Source of the DNA: a virus | Reading direction: 5' to 3' (one strand) | DNA: 50,051 bases | Virus record (IMG/VR): IMGVR_UViG_3300017917_001257 | Span: 1-50,051 of that record | Shown: one piece after another, positions 7,595 to 15,746 of the stretch | Layout of the letters: each line of letters opens with the position of its first letter | Position numbering within the stretch: position 1 is the stretch's first letter | Notes under the pieces: model-generated | The model's input: only the letters and a program-made list of their open reading frames with translations | Told to the model about the DNA's origin: nothing | Databases searched by the model: none | Position numbers and translations under genes: made by a program

Positions 7595-9715
7595 TTACGG
7601 TTTTACTACCCGTTCTTTACCCCGTAGAATATTTGTTTGATCTACCATATTATGATAAAAATCAGCATCGCTGATTGAACCTGCAGGGTTGCCACCGCTA
7701 CCAGTTAACCCAATTAATGCCTTTGCGTCTTGTAATAATTTTAATATAGCTGGATCTTTTGTACCAGTTTTTTCAATTTCAATAATTAAAGATTGTATAA
7801 GTTTTTTAAGCTCTTCTTTAGTTAACGGTTTCTCTACGGGATTACCAGATGATCCACTACTATCTGCAGGTGCTGGAGCAGGTGCTGGAGCGGGAGCAGG
7901 TGCCGGTGCTGGAGCAGGTGCTGGAGCAGGTGTTGGTATTGGAAGTTGTAATACTTGATTTGGCTTGATTAGGTTAGGATTTTTTCCAATTACGTCTTTG
8001 TTTAAATTGTAAATGTCTCTCCAATTTTTAATACCTTTTTCTCTAGCAATTTTAATTAGATAATCGCCTGGTTTAACTGTGTAAGGTGTTGTTGTCGATG
8101 CAGGTGCCGGTGCTGGAGCAGGTGCTGGAGCATCTGCTTCTGGAGCAAGTGATGCATTTACTTTATCTTGTACTTTAATATACTCTGGATTAACAGTAAA
8201 GTCTGAAACTTTATCTATTGCATATTTTCCGTCTCGGGTCAACACAATCTCTGCAATAGATCTGTTATTAGTTGGATCTATAAATATCCCTTTGAATTTA
8301 TCAAATTTTAAAGCAGGATGTGCATCACTAAACGCTTTAATTAAGGAATCATATCTATCTTGTTGTTCTTTTTGTTTTCTTTCAAGCTCTTCTTTAGAAG
8401 TTTGAATTACTGGCCCAGCTGTTAGTCCGTCTTCGTATAATTTAATTAAGTCTCTTAATAATGCTATACGTTCTGATTCTTTAACAGGAGCACCGCCGGG
8501 TGCTGGTCTTGGTACAACTGTTGACGATACTGGTGAACCGCCTGCTCGATCTTGTTTTTCAAGCTCTTTATAACGTTGCATAAAGTAATCAATAGCAGTT
8601 AAAGAAGGCCCTAATACCCAGCCTCCCCACCCTGGTACTAACCATCCTGCAGCAACTAATATTGACATTACTGCGCCGGAAGTATCTCCCTTTTGATATC
8701 TTTCATACGCTTCAACAACACTTAATGCGGTTGCCCCAGCGACAAGTGCTCGCCCACCCCATACTAGAACAGCAGTTCCAACAGGTCCTAATTCGTTGAC
8801 TACTCCAAAACTTTCCATTAGGCTTTCTGCTATATTAGAAGCAGGAGTATCGCTAATAATCTTACCTGAAGAATCAATAGTTAATGGTTTACCATCAGGG
8901 CCGGTATATGTCAATGTTCCATCTTTGTTTTGAACAAGATTGACATTAATTTGTTTAATACCAAGTTGGGAATCAATTTCTTGTCCTCTGGCAGAATCTA
9001 TACTTTCGCTTGTGCGTCTTTTACGCATTGGATTGTTTCTATCGCCAGGCCCAACTTCTGTATTATCTTTTGGTGCTGGAGCAGGTGCTGGAGCAGGTGC
9101 TGGAGCAGGTGCTGGAGCAGGTGCTGGAGCAGGTGCTGGAGCAGGTGCTGGAGCAGGTGCAGGTGCAGGTGCAGGTGCAGGTGCTGGAGCAGGTGCAGGT
9201 GCAGGAGCAGGTGCTGGCGCAACCTTCTTATATTTCTCCATTGCATCTTTAAGTTTGTTTACTAAATCTGCTAAGTTAGACGGCACAGTCGGATTACCAC
9301 TTGATCCAGTACTAACTGATGTGCCACTAATTACTGATGCTAATTTAGTAGGATCTACTTTGGCGTATATATTTTTCCCAAATAATCCGTCTACTTCGTG
9401 GCGAATAGGTTTTAATCCTACTGATGCTAGCATTACTGCAAATTTTCCAGCATCAGATGTAGGATCAGTCCAGTCCCAACTTGCAGGAGCCATCTGTGGG
9501 CCTTGTTCTGTTCCGCCTTTATAGTAAATAACTCCAGTTTTAGGATCAATAGCCCATCCTAAACGAGGAATTTGATTTATTGGAGTCGAAGCTAATTTTT
9601 TAATTGTTTCAATATTAGCTAATTTAGTTTGCGCCGCGGTTACACGTCTAGCTAAATCTTCATCAGATTCTTCTGTAATTGAGTCTAATTTAGAAATTAA
9701 ATCGCGGATATTCAT
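7595..9715 (-). CDS. LysM protein with long Ala-Pro tracts, likely virion-associated
   Basis: The 706-residue protein begins MNIRDLISKLDSITEE, a leader resembling the capsid-targeting peptides described under findings. Residues 166-215 are 25 uninterrupted Ala-Pro dipeptides; a hydrophobic Gly/Ala/Trp-rich stretch lies around 305-375; a short Ala-Pro run precedes a LysM peptidoglycan-binding domain (about 545-592, YTVKPGDYLIKIA to PNQVLQLP); another 11 dipeptides follow at 596-617, and a helical tail ends the protein. Ala-Pro runs are stiff extended linkers. LysM and the hydrophobic part suggest contact with the cell envelope, for example during DNA entry. No catalytic domain is recognised. 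It is the last gene of the late block and has its own terminator. Confidence 0.75.
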   Translation of the reverse strand: MNIRDLISKLDSITEESDEDLARRVTAAQTKLANIETIKKLASTPINQIPRLGWAIDPKTGVIYYKGGTEQGPQMAPASWDWTDPTSDAGKFAVMLASVGLKPIRHEVDGLFGKNIYAKVDPTKLASVISGTSVSTGSSGNPTVPSNLADLVNKLKDAMEKYKKVAPAPAPAPAPAPAPAPAPAPAPAPAPAPAPAPAPAPAPAPAPAPAPAPAPKDNTEVGPGDRNNPMRKRRTSESIDSARGQEIDSQLGIKQINVNLVQNKDGTLTYTGPDGKPLTIDSSGKIISDTPASNIAESLMESFGVVNELGPVGTAVLVWGGRALVAGATALSVVEAYERYQKGDTSGAVMSILVAAGWLVPGWGGWVLGPSLTAIDYFMQRYKELEKQDRAGGSPVSSTVVPRPAPGGAPVKESERIALLRDLIKLYEDGLTAGPVIQTSKEELERKQKEQQDRYDSLIKAFSDAHPALKFDKFKGIFIDPTNNRSIAEIVLTRDGKYAIDKVSDFTVNPEYIKVQDKVNASLAPEADAPAPAPAPAPASTTTPYTVKPGDYLIKIAREKGIKNWRDIYNLNKDVIGKNPNLIKPNQVLQLPIPTPAPAPAPAPAPAPAPAPAPAPADSSGSSGNPVEKPLTKEELKKLIQSLIIEIEKTGTKDPAILKLLQDAKALIGLTGSGGNPAGSISDADFYHNMVDQTNILRGKERVVKP
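7865..7930 (-). repeat. Ala-Pro coding tandem repeat, C-terminal tract
   Basis: Sixty-six bases of near-perfect 12-base periodic repeat (GGTGCTGGAGCA on the plus strand) encode 11 Ala-Pro dipeptides of the LysM protein. A shorter related run is found at about 8099-8134. Confidence 0.85.
9071..9220 (-). repeat. Ala-Pro coding tandem repeat, main tract
   Basis: A 150-base tract built of 12-base (GGTGCTGGAGCA) and 6-base (GGTGCA) units on the plus strand encodes 25 Ala-Pro dipeptides. Such DNA can change length by slippage in multiples of six without breaking the frame. Long opposite-strand open frames here are by-products of the repeat. Confidence 0.9.
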
Positions 9716-9717
9716 TA

Positions 9718-10344
9718 TTATTCGCCTATATTCTTAGTAATGCCACGTGAACCAATGCCACCTTTTTTACGTTTTGCAGCAAGTTCGGCAATACCATGTC
9801 TAATTTGTTCTAAGTTTTGCTCAAGGCCCATAAACATTCCGCCTTTAGCTAATTTAGTAATTTGTTCCCAAACACCTAAATCATCTGACTCTGCCATTTG
9901 TGCTAATTCACGCAACTGATTTCGTGCTTGGTGAATACGACCCTTTAGATTCATTGGGTTAGCTTTTTGATGACCGTAAATCATTGGATCATTTGGATCA
10001 TCCATTGGTTCAATCGGTGCTTCGTTAATAGTTGAATTTTCTTTCATTAACACACGTTCAGCAATGTGTTGACTGTACATGCGCAGGCGCTCTTTTTTAC
10101 TTGCCGCTTCGTTGGCAATAACATCTTCAGCTTCTTGAAAATATTGCTTTAACAAAGATTGTTTAGGTTGTGCCTTTTCTTCAGGCTTTTGATAGTGTTG
10201 CATTGCCATTTGTACAGGCAATGCAACCTTGTGCGGATTAGAACCTTCATTAATTACTGAAAGTGCTTTTTTGATATCGTTGACACCTTCTACAGGCTTT
10301 GTAGAAGAACTATCTAACGCCTGTAGAATGCGTTTCATCTCCAT
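9718..10344 (-). CDS. Conserved T4-like phage head-region protein
   Basis: The 208-residue helical, charged protein begins MEMKRILQALDSS, similar in my memory to N-termini of cyanophage virion proteins. It contains INEGS (near 31) and INEAP (near 106), both matching the I/L-x-E cleavage rule of the T4 prohead protease, and a C-terminal Lys/Gly-rich patch (AAKRKKGGIGSRG). It starts four bases after the stop of the 457-residue gene and ends two bases before the LysM gene. A scaffold or internal head role would fit, but no family function is known to me. Confidence 0.65.
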   Translation of the reverse strand: MEMKRILQALDSSSTKPVEGVNDIKKALSVINEGSNPHKVALPVQMAMQHYQKPEEKAQPKQSLLKQYFQEAEDVIANEAASKKERLRMYSQHIAERVLMKENSTINEAPIEPMDDPNDPMIYGHQKANPMNLKGRIHQARNQLRELAQMAESDDLGVWEQITKLAKGGMFMGLEQNLEQIRHGIAELAAKRKKGGIGSRGITKNIGE

Positions 10345-10348
10345 TGGA

Positions 10349-11722
10349 TTACCCCAATAGTTTTTGTGTTAACTCTTTTAAACGAGCAACTTCAGCACTT
10401 TCTGCAATTAGTTCAGCTTGTGGTTCTGTTGATTCTTTACGTAGGTTCTTAAGAACTGCGCCAGCAATCTTCTCACCTTTTTCGCCACCACCTGCTTTTT
10501 TAGCAATCTTAGCAAAGTTCTTACCTGGCTTACCTAAATCTTTGCCAGCGGCTGCATCTTTAGCAGAATAGCTACCAGTTGCTTCTTTTACTGACTTTGC
10601 TTTTTTACCAGCACGTAACGCATCCAAATCAGATTTTTCAATTTTCTTATCACCGTCAACATCTAATTCGTCTTGGTTGCCTTTAAGCTCTTCTTTTACT
10701 TTTTTATCTTTCTTTTTGCCGCCCATTTCGTCCTTACCTAAACGACCAGCAATAACATCACCGCGTGTTACTTTGTCATATGGTTTAGCATTGTTAGCTA
10801 AGTTGCCATCGTTGCCTTCGTAAACACCTTGACCAAACATTTCGTTTGTAGATTCTTCTTTGTCACGGTTGTCAAACTTTTCACCGTCTTTCATGCCCCA
10901 TGTCTTAGCACTCTTTGGACTTTGCTTTAATTTAGGAGCATCTGATTTCTTTTCAGCAGCTGATCTTGATTTAGCATGGCTCTTAGTACCTTTGCCTGAT
11001 TTAGCATCACTATCATCACCGCCGTCATCGTAGCTAGATGGATCACGTTCGTGTTTAATACCTGTAGCAGTCTTAGTTACAGTACCGCCTGCAGCTGTTT
11101 TGTAACTGTCACCGGCTTTCTTTAAACTGCCTTGATCTTCGTCAGTTAATTCTTCGTCACCTTCTAACGCATCTGGAATACCATTCTTATTACGATCAAC
11201 ACGAGCAATAGCTGCGCTCATAGCTTTGGCTTTGCTGTTATACTTTCTAACTTTTTCTTTAACAGCTTCTGGTACTTCTCGTGCTGGTTTAACAACAACA
11301 CCAGTGCCACCACACATTTCGCAAGCACACTCACCACCACCGATGCCTTCTTCAACTTTTTTCTTTTCTTTAAGTTTTTCAGCTTGAGCTTTTTTAAGTT
11401 CTTTAACTTTTGCTTTAGCTTCCATTAGCTTATTCTTAAGAGCTTCTTTACTCTCAGTCATAACTTCAGCGTTTGCTAAGTGCTCACCGTACTCGTTGAA
11501 TTTCATTTCGTATTCTAAGTAGTGATACACAGATGCAACATAGTCTGCAGCTTTAGTAATCTTAGCTTGAACCCAAGCTTCTAGCTGATCCCCGTCTTGA
11601 ATCTGTTTGAATAACTTAACTGAATAGTTAGCTAATTTAAATAGATCAGCTTTGGCCATAGCGCCTTCGTGATCTGCTCCGCCTTGTGGCATGTTATTAT
11701 CTGGTTGCATTTGATCGTGCAT
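10349..11722 (-). CDS. Charged late protein with EF-hand-like loops, probable head/scaffold-type
   Basis: This 457-residue, very Lys/Glu-rich protein has a helical N-terminal region (20-90), a coiled-coil-like stretch (92-125), a small Cys cluster (CACEMCGG, C132, C134, C137), two Ca-binding-like loops (DRNKNGIPD at 176 and DVDGDKKIEKSDL at 354), long low-complexity Ser/Lys/Asp regions, and a Gly/Lys/Ala block (GSYSAKDAAAGKDLGKPGKN, from 383) that I recall from other large-phage virion proteins. Near the end LIAESAE fits a prohead protease site. A GATAAATA late promoter lies 26 bases before its ATG. It is not recognisable as a specific T4 gene product. Confidence 0.6.
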   Translation of the reverse strand: MHDQMQPDNNMPQGGADHEGAMAKADLFKLANYSVKLFKQIQDGDQLEAWVQAKITKAADYVASVYHYLEYEMKFNEYGEHLANAEVMTESKEALKNKLMEAKAKVKELKKAQAEKLKEKKKVEEGIGGGECACEMCGGTGVVVKPAREVPEAVKEKVRKYNSKAKAMSAAIARVDRNKNGIPDALEGDEELTDEDQGSLKKAGDSYKTAAGGTVTKTATGIKHERDPSSYDDGGDDSDAKSGKGTKSHAKSRSAAEKKSDAPKLKQSPKSAKTWGMKDGEKFDNRDKEESTNEMFGQGVYEGNDGNLANNAKPYDKVTRGDVIAGRLGKDEMGGKKKDKKVKEELKGNQDELDVDGDKKIEKSDLDALRAGKKAKSVKEATGSYSAKDAAAGKDLGKPGKNFAKIAKKAGGGEKGEKIAGAVLKNLRKESTEPQAELIAESAEVARLKELTQKLLG

Positions 11723-11747
11723 GGTGGTAAACTCCGTTATCTTTATG

Positions 11748-11755
11748 TATTTATC
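11748..11755 (-). promoter_or_regulatory. Late promoter, GATAAATA
   Basis: The minus-strand octamer matches the T4 late motif TATAAATA except for the first base. It overlaps the stop codon of the 11751-12329 gene, and the predicted start six bases downstream gives a leader of about 20 bases for the gene starting at 11722. Confidence 0.65.
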
Positions 11756-12329
11756 GTTTTACTGCTCCGCCGCCAAATATGTTATTTGACATATCCAGGG
11801 CATTTTTAGCAGTTCCGTCTGGATTTTTCTTCTGTACAGTCTTAGGAACTTTAGGAGCTTTTGTACCTGATTTACCAGGGCTACCTGTATAGCTCTTATT
11901 ACCTCTATCTTTTCCTATAGCTAAATGGGGACTTACTACAGTTCCTACGTTTGCTGAATTAGTAGCGCCGGCCGTAGCTGTTTCTTTTACATCTGTTGGT
12001 TCACCAAACGGATGTACTTGTATCCATTTTGTACCTTGTTTTTGAACCCATTTTTTAGGATCAAACTTGCTACGAATAATACCGTGTAATTTTAGTGCCT
12101 GCTCGATGCTATCCCTAAAACCTTCTGCTCTTGCAGAACGTTCTTCGTGATTTGACACCATTCGTTGTTTAACACGACCGTCTCTGTAGATGTATAACAA
12201 GTTAGCTTCGTCATCTATCTCTCTGCGATGACGCCCCATTCCTGAAATACTTGAAGCATAATCTCTATCATATGCATCCATTCTTCCGTGTCTACGGTAA
12301 AATCCTTCATCTAAATCTGTAATTTTCAT
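11751..12329 (-). CDS. Late protein of unknown function with capsid-leader-like N-terminus
   Basis: The 192-residue product begins MKITDLDEGFYRRHGRMD; the first residues resemble the leader shared with neighbouring genes, with a possible cleavage after LDE. The middle has YIYRDGRVKQRMVSNHEERS and a KWVQKQGTKWIQVHPFG segment, and the C-terminal third is Gly/Ser/Lys-rich and probably disordered. No family is recognised. The start overlaps the upstream stop as ATGA. Confidence 0.6.
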   Translation of the reverse strand: MKITDLDEGFYRRHGRMDAYDRDYASSISGMGRHRREIDDEANLLYIYRDGRVKQRMVSNHEERSARAEGFRDSIEQALKLHGIIRSKFDPKKWVQKQGTKWIQVHPFGEPTDVKETATAGATNSANVGTVVSPHLAIGKDRGNKSYTGSPGKSGTKAPKVPKTVQKKNPDGTAKNALDMSNNIFGGGAVKR

Positions 12330-12625
12330 TTTTGTTTTCCTACAGGTTTTTCACCAGTCATATATGGTAAACTAAACCATAATTTAAACCATTCGGGTGT
12401 TCCTGGTTTAATATTGTGTTTTTTCATCAGCTCACCCTTGCTGTTGCCAGTTACACTAATGTTACTACCTTGATTAGCACGGTATTCGTGTAATCTTGCT
12501 TGCCCACCTAGGCCACCTAGCCCAGATAGTGCTTTTAATTCATGTATAGGATCATCAGGCGCAAGATAACAATCTTCGTCAGAAGTTTGGTTTAAATCTT
12601 GAGTTGTGATCTTATATTGTTTCAT
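12326..12625 (-). CDS. Small conserved T4-like phage protein
   Basis: From the ATG at 12625 the product has 99 residues and begins MKQYKITTQDLNQ, followed by DEDCYLAPDDPIHELK, a block I recall from small late proteins of T4-like cyanophages. An upstream ATG at 12649 would add eight residues, but ATG 12625 overlaps the stop of the Dps gene as ATGA, the coupling used throughout this cluster. A Gly/Leu-rich turn (LSGLGGLGGQ) follows. Function unknown. Confidence 0.65.
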   Translation of the reverse strand: MKQYKITTQDLNQTSDEDCYLAPDDPIHELKALSGLGGLGGQARLHEYRANQGSNISVTGNSKGELMKKHNIKPGTPEWFKLWFSLPYMTGEKPVGKQK

Positions 12626-13062
12626 TTTAATGTACTTCTTAACATCCAACTATGTTTTTTATGTGCGTCTTGGCGTTCTGCTAAGAAATTGCTTAATCCG
12701 TGATCGCCGTTATTTTCAGCCATAGTAAAAACAATCTTAAACATGTTAGCCATTTTTTCACTGTCTGCTAATAGTTCCTCAACCATTGTACGTTCAGGAA
12801 TGTTCTCTTCATTTTCGTCTTCGACTTTAGTTAGCATACTAAATTTTTGTAAACTAGCAGGTGTGTAAATTTCTAAAGCACGTAATTGTTCTGCAAACAC
12901 ATCAATGCTGCCATATACCTCTTCATAGATTTTTTCAAACAATGCATGAAGTTGCGGGAAACTTGCTCCCTCAACGTTCCAGTGAAAGTTTTGAGATTTT
13001 AAAGCAAAAGCATACTCGCTTGCAAATGCCGTCTTTAATGCTAAATGATATTTTTGATCCAC
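12622..13062 (-). CDS. dps: Dps-like ferritin (DNA-protecting mini-ferritin)
   Basis: The 146-residue four-helix protein has the Dps ferroxidase residues in the right spacing: H27 in FHWNVEG, H39 in FPQLHALFE, D54 and E58 in DVFAEQLRALE (12, 15 and 4 apart, as in E. coli Dps). The tail has DHGLSNFLAERQDAHKKHSW, which fits the family. Dps dodecamers oxidise and store iron using hydrogen peroxide and shield DNA. The charged N-terminal extension used for DNA binding in E. coli Dps is missing. It sits in a block of late, probably packaged proteins, so it could protect phage DNA in the head or after entry (inference). Confidence 0.9.
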   Translation of the reverse strand: MDQKYHLALKTAFASEYAFALKSQNFHWNVEGASFPQLHALFEKIYEEVYGSIDVFAEQLRALEIYTPASLQKFSMLTKVEDENEENIPERTMVEELLADSEKMANMFKIVFTMAENNGDHGLSNFLAERQDAHKKHSWMLRSTLK

Positions 13063-13063
13063 G

Positions 13064-14080
13064 TTAAACTCCGTACTTATTCTTTTTAACTTTTGCTACT
13101 GTGCTTGTTTTGTTTACGTCGGCTACTTCTTTACTGCGATTACCGGACCAGTTTTGAATAGTGCCTGCTCCTACTTGTTTTGCTGCCGCCTTAACCATGT
13201 CCATTTCTATATCAGTGTACGGTTCTAACAACGGATCACCACCTAACCAACTATCAGCTTCCATTTCAGTTGGATAAGTTGGAGCACCTGCAAGTGCTAA
13301 TCCAAATCTCCAACCAGTATAAGCTGAACCGTGCGATTGATTTAATCCCGGAATCGTACTAGCATCTTTCATTGCAGCCTTCATAGTAGGATCCATGGGT
13401 TTCATTTTTCCTTTAGTTCTAAAACCTGCGCCTGATTTATTTTCAGCGACTGCATTCTTATCTGGATATTTGTTTAAAAAATGTGCAACAACATCAAATA
13501 ACGGAAGTTGTCTTTTTCCAACTTCTATAGTTGTTTCTGGATTAATGCCAGCATCTTTGTAAAATTTTTCTTTATTTCCGTCACGAACAGATTGACGCAA
13601 GTCAGTAGCTCGAGCTAGACGTTGTGTTTTCTTCCAGTCTATTTGGCTAAATTTGTATCCGCCGTGTTTCTGATCCATTAAACCATTGTACTTTTGTAAA
13701 CTGCTTACTAACCATGCTTCATCGGTGTATACATTTAGATGTATATTTTCACCGTATTGTTCGTAAATGTGTGTAGCCATAGTAAACAAGTCTTGTTCTG
13801 GAATTACATGTCCAGCAACTCCTGGCCACACAGCCGCCATACACTGAATTTTAACATCATACGGTAATGGATCTTTAGGGCCTTCGGTATTTTCGTTAGT
13901 GCCAACAAACCAAATAGGATTTTTAGAAGCGGCCTTCCAAACTCCTTTGTGTCCTTTATGCGGCGGATTCCAACGACCGTAGCAAATACCAATAGTCTTT
14001 AGAGCACCATCGTACTCAGCAGGCTCCTCGCCATCTGGTACTTCTTCGTATATATTTTCAAATAATTCTCTTAATCTCAT
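13064..14080 (-). CDS. HxGH nucleotidyltransferase with capsid-leader-like N-terminus
   Basis: After a leader MRLRELFENIYEEVPDG, residues around 30-50 read TIGICYGRWNPPHKGHKGVW, the HxGH motif of cytidylyl/adenylyltransferases (NMNAT, FAD synthetase, phosphopantetheine type). ATDLRQSVRDG near 160 resembles the second nucleotide-binding motif of this fold. Substrate is not clear from sequence. The C-terminal 150 residues (with GWRFGLALAGAPTYP) are not recognised. ATG 14080 was chosen because it overlaps the preceding stop as ATGA; a start at 14104 would add eight residues. It is paired with a KxDG ligase-like protein, so the two may act on the same nucleotide or RNA end. Confidence 0.75.
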   Translation of the reverse strand: MRLRELFENIYEEVPDGEEPAEYDGALKTIGICYGRWNPPHKGHKGVWKAASKNPIWFVGTNENTEGPKDPLPYDVKIQCMAAVWPGVAGHVIPEQDLFTMATHIYEQYGENIHLNVYTDEAWLVSSLQKYNGLMDQKHGGYKFSQIDWKKTQRLARATDLRQSVRDGNKEKFYKDAGINPETTIEVGKRQLPLFDVVAHFLNKYPDKNAVAENKSGAGFRTKGKMKPMDPTMKAAMKDASTIPGLNQSHGSAYTGWRFGLALAGAPTYPTEMEADSWLGGDPLLEPYTDIEMDMVKAAAKQVGAGTIQNWSGNRSKEVADVNKTSTVAKVKKNKYGV

Positions 14081-15300
14081 GCTGTTAATGCTCCTGGCGC
14101 CCATGTTGTTGGAACAATCTTTATATTACCATATTTATGATGTTTCTGTGCATAGCGAACGTGCCCTTCGCTGTTTGTGTCCCATATTTCTTTTCTAGGT
14201 TGTTGTCTAATGCTTGCATCAACTTGATCTTTCATATTTCGAATTCCCTTAATAAGGAAGAAAATTGCATCAAGACCACCGGGATGTTCTTGAACCATAT
14301 TAATAATATGTTGTTGTTTTTTAGCACTTACACCTTTTGTTTGCATCCAGTCCATAAATGTTTTTCCAGATATACTGCCAAAATCTTGCTTGCCGGCAGC
14401 ATGTAAGTTGCTCATTTGATTAAAGAACGGATAAAAGATACCGTTTTTATCTGGATCTGGTAAACTACCTAAGAAGCTGTCAATAACTGACCCGTATTGA
14501 TCAACATACTCTATCATTTTATCGATAGGTGCTGTGTCAAAGTCTGGTGCAGTATCTGTGTAAATAGGACCTTGAACAATTAACCCCGGAGTATTGTTAA
14601 ACATTTCAAAGTCATCCATTGGTTGTTGTTCTCTATCAGGTGCACCAAATGTATCAAAATATGCATGGCCTACCACCATAACTTGAGCATTAGCAATACG
14701 CTGTCCTAATTCACTTTCAGCATCAACGTGGTATGCGGTGCTTGACTTAGGATTTGGAGCAAATGTCCAAACTCCTTTAGGATATCCTTCTTCTTGTTCT
14801 AGACGTTTAGGATTTGTAGGTTCAACGCCAAATAAATTATCAGCATAAACAAAACCTACAAAGTTTTTTGGAGTAGCGGCATCAAATAGTGGATATAAGT
14901 TTGCAAAGTTTCTAGCAAATGCTTGTCTTTGTTTTACTTGTTCAGGAGTAGTTGCTTTACCACTTTGATTAGCAATAAAATCATAAACTTCATGGGGACT
15001 ACTCGCCTTTACTCCTCTAGACCATTGATTGTGTCCAGCTAAAATAAGAGGCCCGTTTTTCTTTTCTCTTCCCCAATACACTTGAGGATTTCCATCCCAT
15101 TTTCTTCTTACTGTTGTTTGGCCTTCAACTTCGTCGGCAATTTCTTTAAAATGATTTAATGCTTCTAGAGTACCATTGGAGCCTTTAAAGAAAACTAAAT
15201 GTTCGGGATGATTAAATGGTCGCCCGTATTTTTCCATGCTATCATCAGCAGGAGTATGGGCATCTTTTGCCTCAAAAAGAAACAATTCTCTTAGTAACAC
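14077..15300 (-). CDS. DUF6267-like protein with KxDG nucleotidyltransferase/ligase motif
   Basis: The reading frame opens further upstream only with a TTG at 15339; the GTG at 15300 is preceded by AAGGA at six bases, directly follows the stop of the upstream gene, and gives the leader MLLRELFLFEAKD, so I chose it (407 residues). VRRKWDGNPQVYWG resembles the nucleotide-binding KxDG motif of DNA/RNA ligases and capping enzymes; GFVYADNLFG and a later Lys-rich end complete the picture. I recall this family as DUF6267 in T4-like phages. The full set of ligase motifs could not be assigned, so activity is uncertain. It forms a coupled pair with the nucleotidyltransferase. Confidence 0.65.
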   Translation of the reverse strand: MLLRELFLFEAKDAHTPADDSMEKYGRPFNHPEHLVFFKGSNGTLEALNHFKEIADEVEGQTTVRRKWDGNPQVYWGREKKNGPLILAGHNQWSRGVKASSPHEVYDFIANQSGKATTPEQVKQRQAFARNFANLYPLFDAATPKNFVGFVYADNLFGVEPTNPKRLEQEEGYPKGVWTFAPNPKSSTAYHVDAESELGQRIANAQVMVVGHAYFDTFGAPDREQQPMDDFEMFNNTPGLIVQGPIYTDTAPDFDTAPIDKMIEYVDQYGSVIDSFLGSLPDPDKNGIFYPFFNQMSNLHAAGKQDFGSISGKTFMDWMQTKGVSAKKQQHIINMVQEHPGGLDAIFFLIKGIRNMKDQVDASIRQQPRKEIWDTNSEGHVRYAQKHHKYGNIKIVPTTWAPGALTA

Positions 15301-15302
15301 AC

Positions 15303-15674
15303 TTAATCCTTGTATTTGCCTTCTTCGTAATGCTGGCAAAGTTCTTCGTGTAATTTGTTACACACTTCTTTGCATATATCGTCGCTTACGTCATCTGGTA
15401 ATTCTCTAATAGGATACTGTCTAATATAACTCTTATAGCTTTCACGAACAGCATCTTTAAAAATTTCAGGGCTAACTTGTTTGTTAGATTTAATGCTTTC
15501 TAAACATTTAGCAATAGCAGGGTACATATGACGGCGATAAACGCTGTCGTCGTTGTGCATGTAAAACGCTAAATCCTCACTTAAATCGTAATCAATTTCA
15601 CGTTTACCATCTTGTTGTTTAACAAAATCTGAAGATTTAAAGTTGTTATTTTCTAATAGTTCTATTATACGCAT
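15303..15674 (-). CDS. Conserved phage protein with capsid-leader-like N-terminus
   Basis: The 123-residue acidic, helical protein begins MRIIELLENNNF and contains LSEDLAFYMHNDDSVYRRH, a block I recall from T4-like phage genomes next to DUF6267-type genes. It is first in the late block that runs to 7595 and has a GATAAATA promoter 47 bases upstream of its start. It ends two bases before the GTG of the ligase-like gene. No function known. Confidence 0.7.
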   Translation of the reverse strand: MRIIELLENNNFKSSDFVKQQDGKREIDYDLSEDLAFYMHNDDSVYRRHMYPAIAKCLESIKSNKQVSPEIFKDAVRESYKSYIRQYPIRELPDDVSDDICKEVCNKLHEELCQHYEEGKYKD

Positions 15675-15720
15675 TTTTTTGCCCGTTTATATTAGCCGTA
15701 GATATACACTACGAATATAG

Positions 15721-15728
15721 TATTTATC
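15721..15728 (-). promoter_or_regulatory. Late promoter, GATAAATA
   Basis: T4-late-like octamer on the minus strand in the gap between the genes at 15747 and 15674. It would start the long late transcript covering the nucleotidyltransferase, Dps, head and LysM genes. Confidence 0.7.
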
Positions 15729-15746
15729 GCAAACAGGGTTCTAAGA

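Noticed and set aside
9071-9220. CRISPR or other array
   Set aside because: The repeat has no spacers and codes in frame for Ala-Pro dipeptides.
8940-9524. Long plus-strand open frames opposite the Ala-Pro tracts (Gly-Ala repeats and other low-complexity readings)
   Set aside because: They exist because the 12-base repeat is open in several frames; they lack ribosome sites and family features, and the minus-strand LysM protein explains the region.
15301-15339. TTG start at 15339 for the KxDG protein
   Set aside because: It would overlap the upstream gene by 37 bases; GTG 15300 has a ribosome site and the shared leader.
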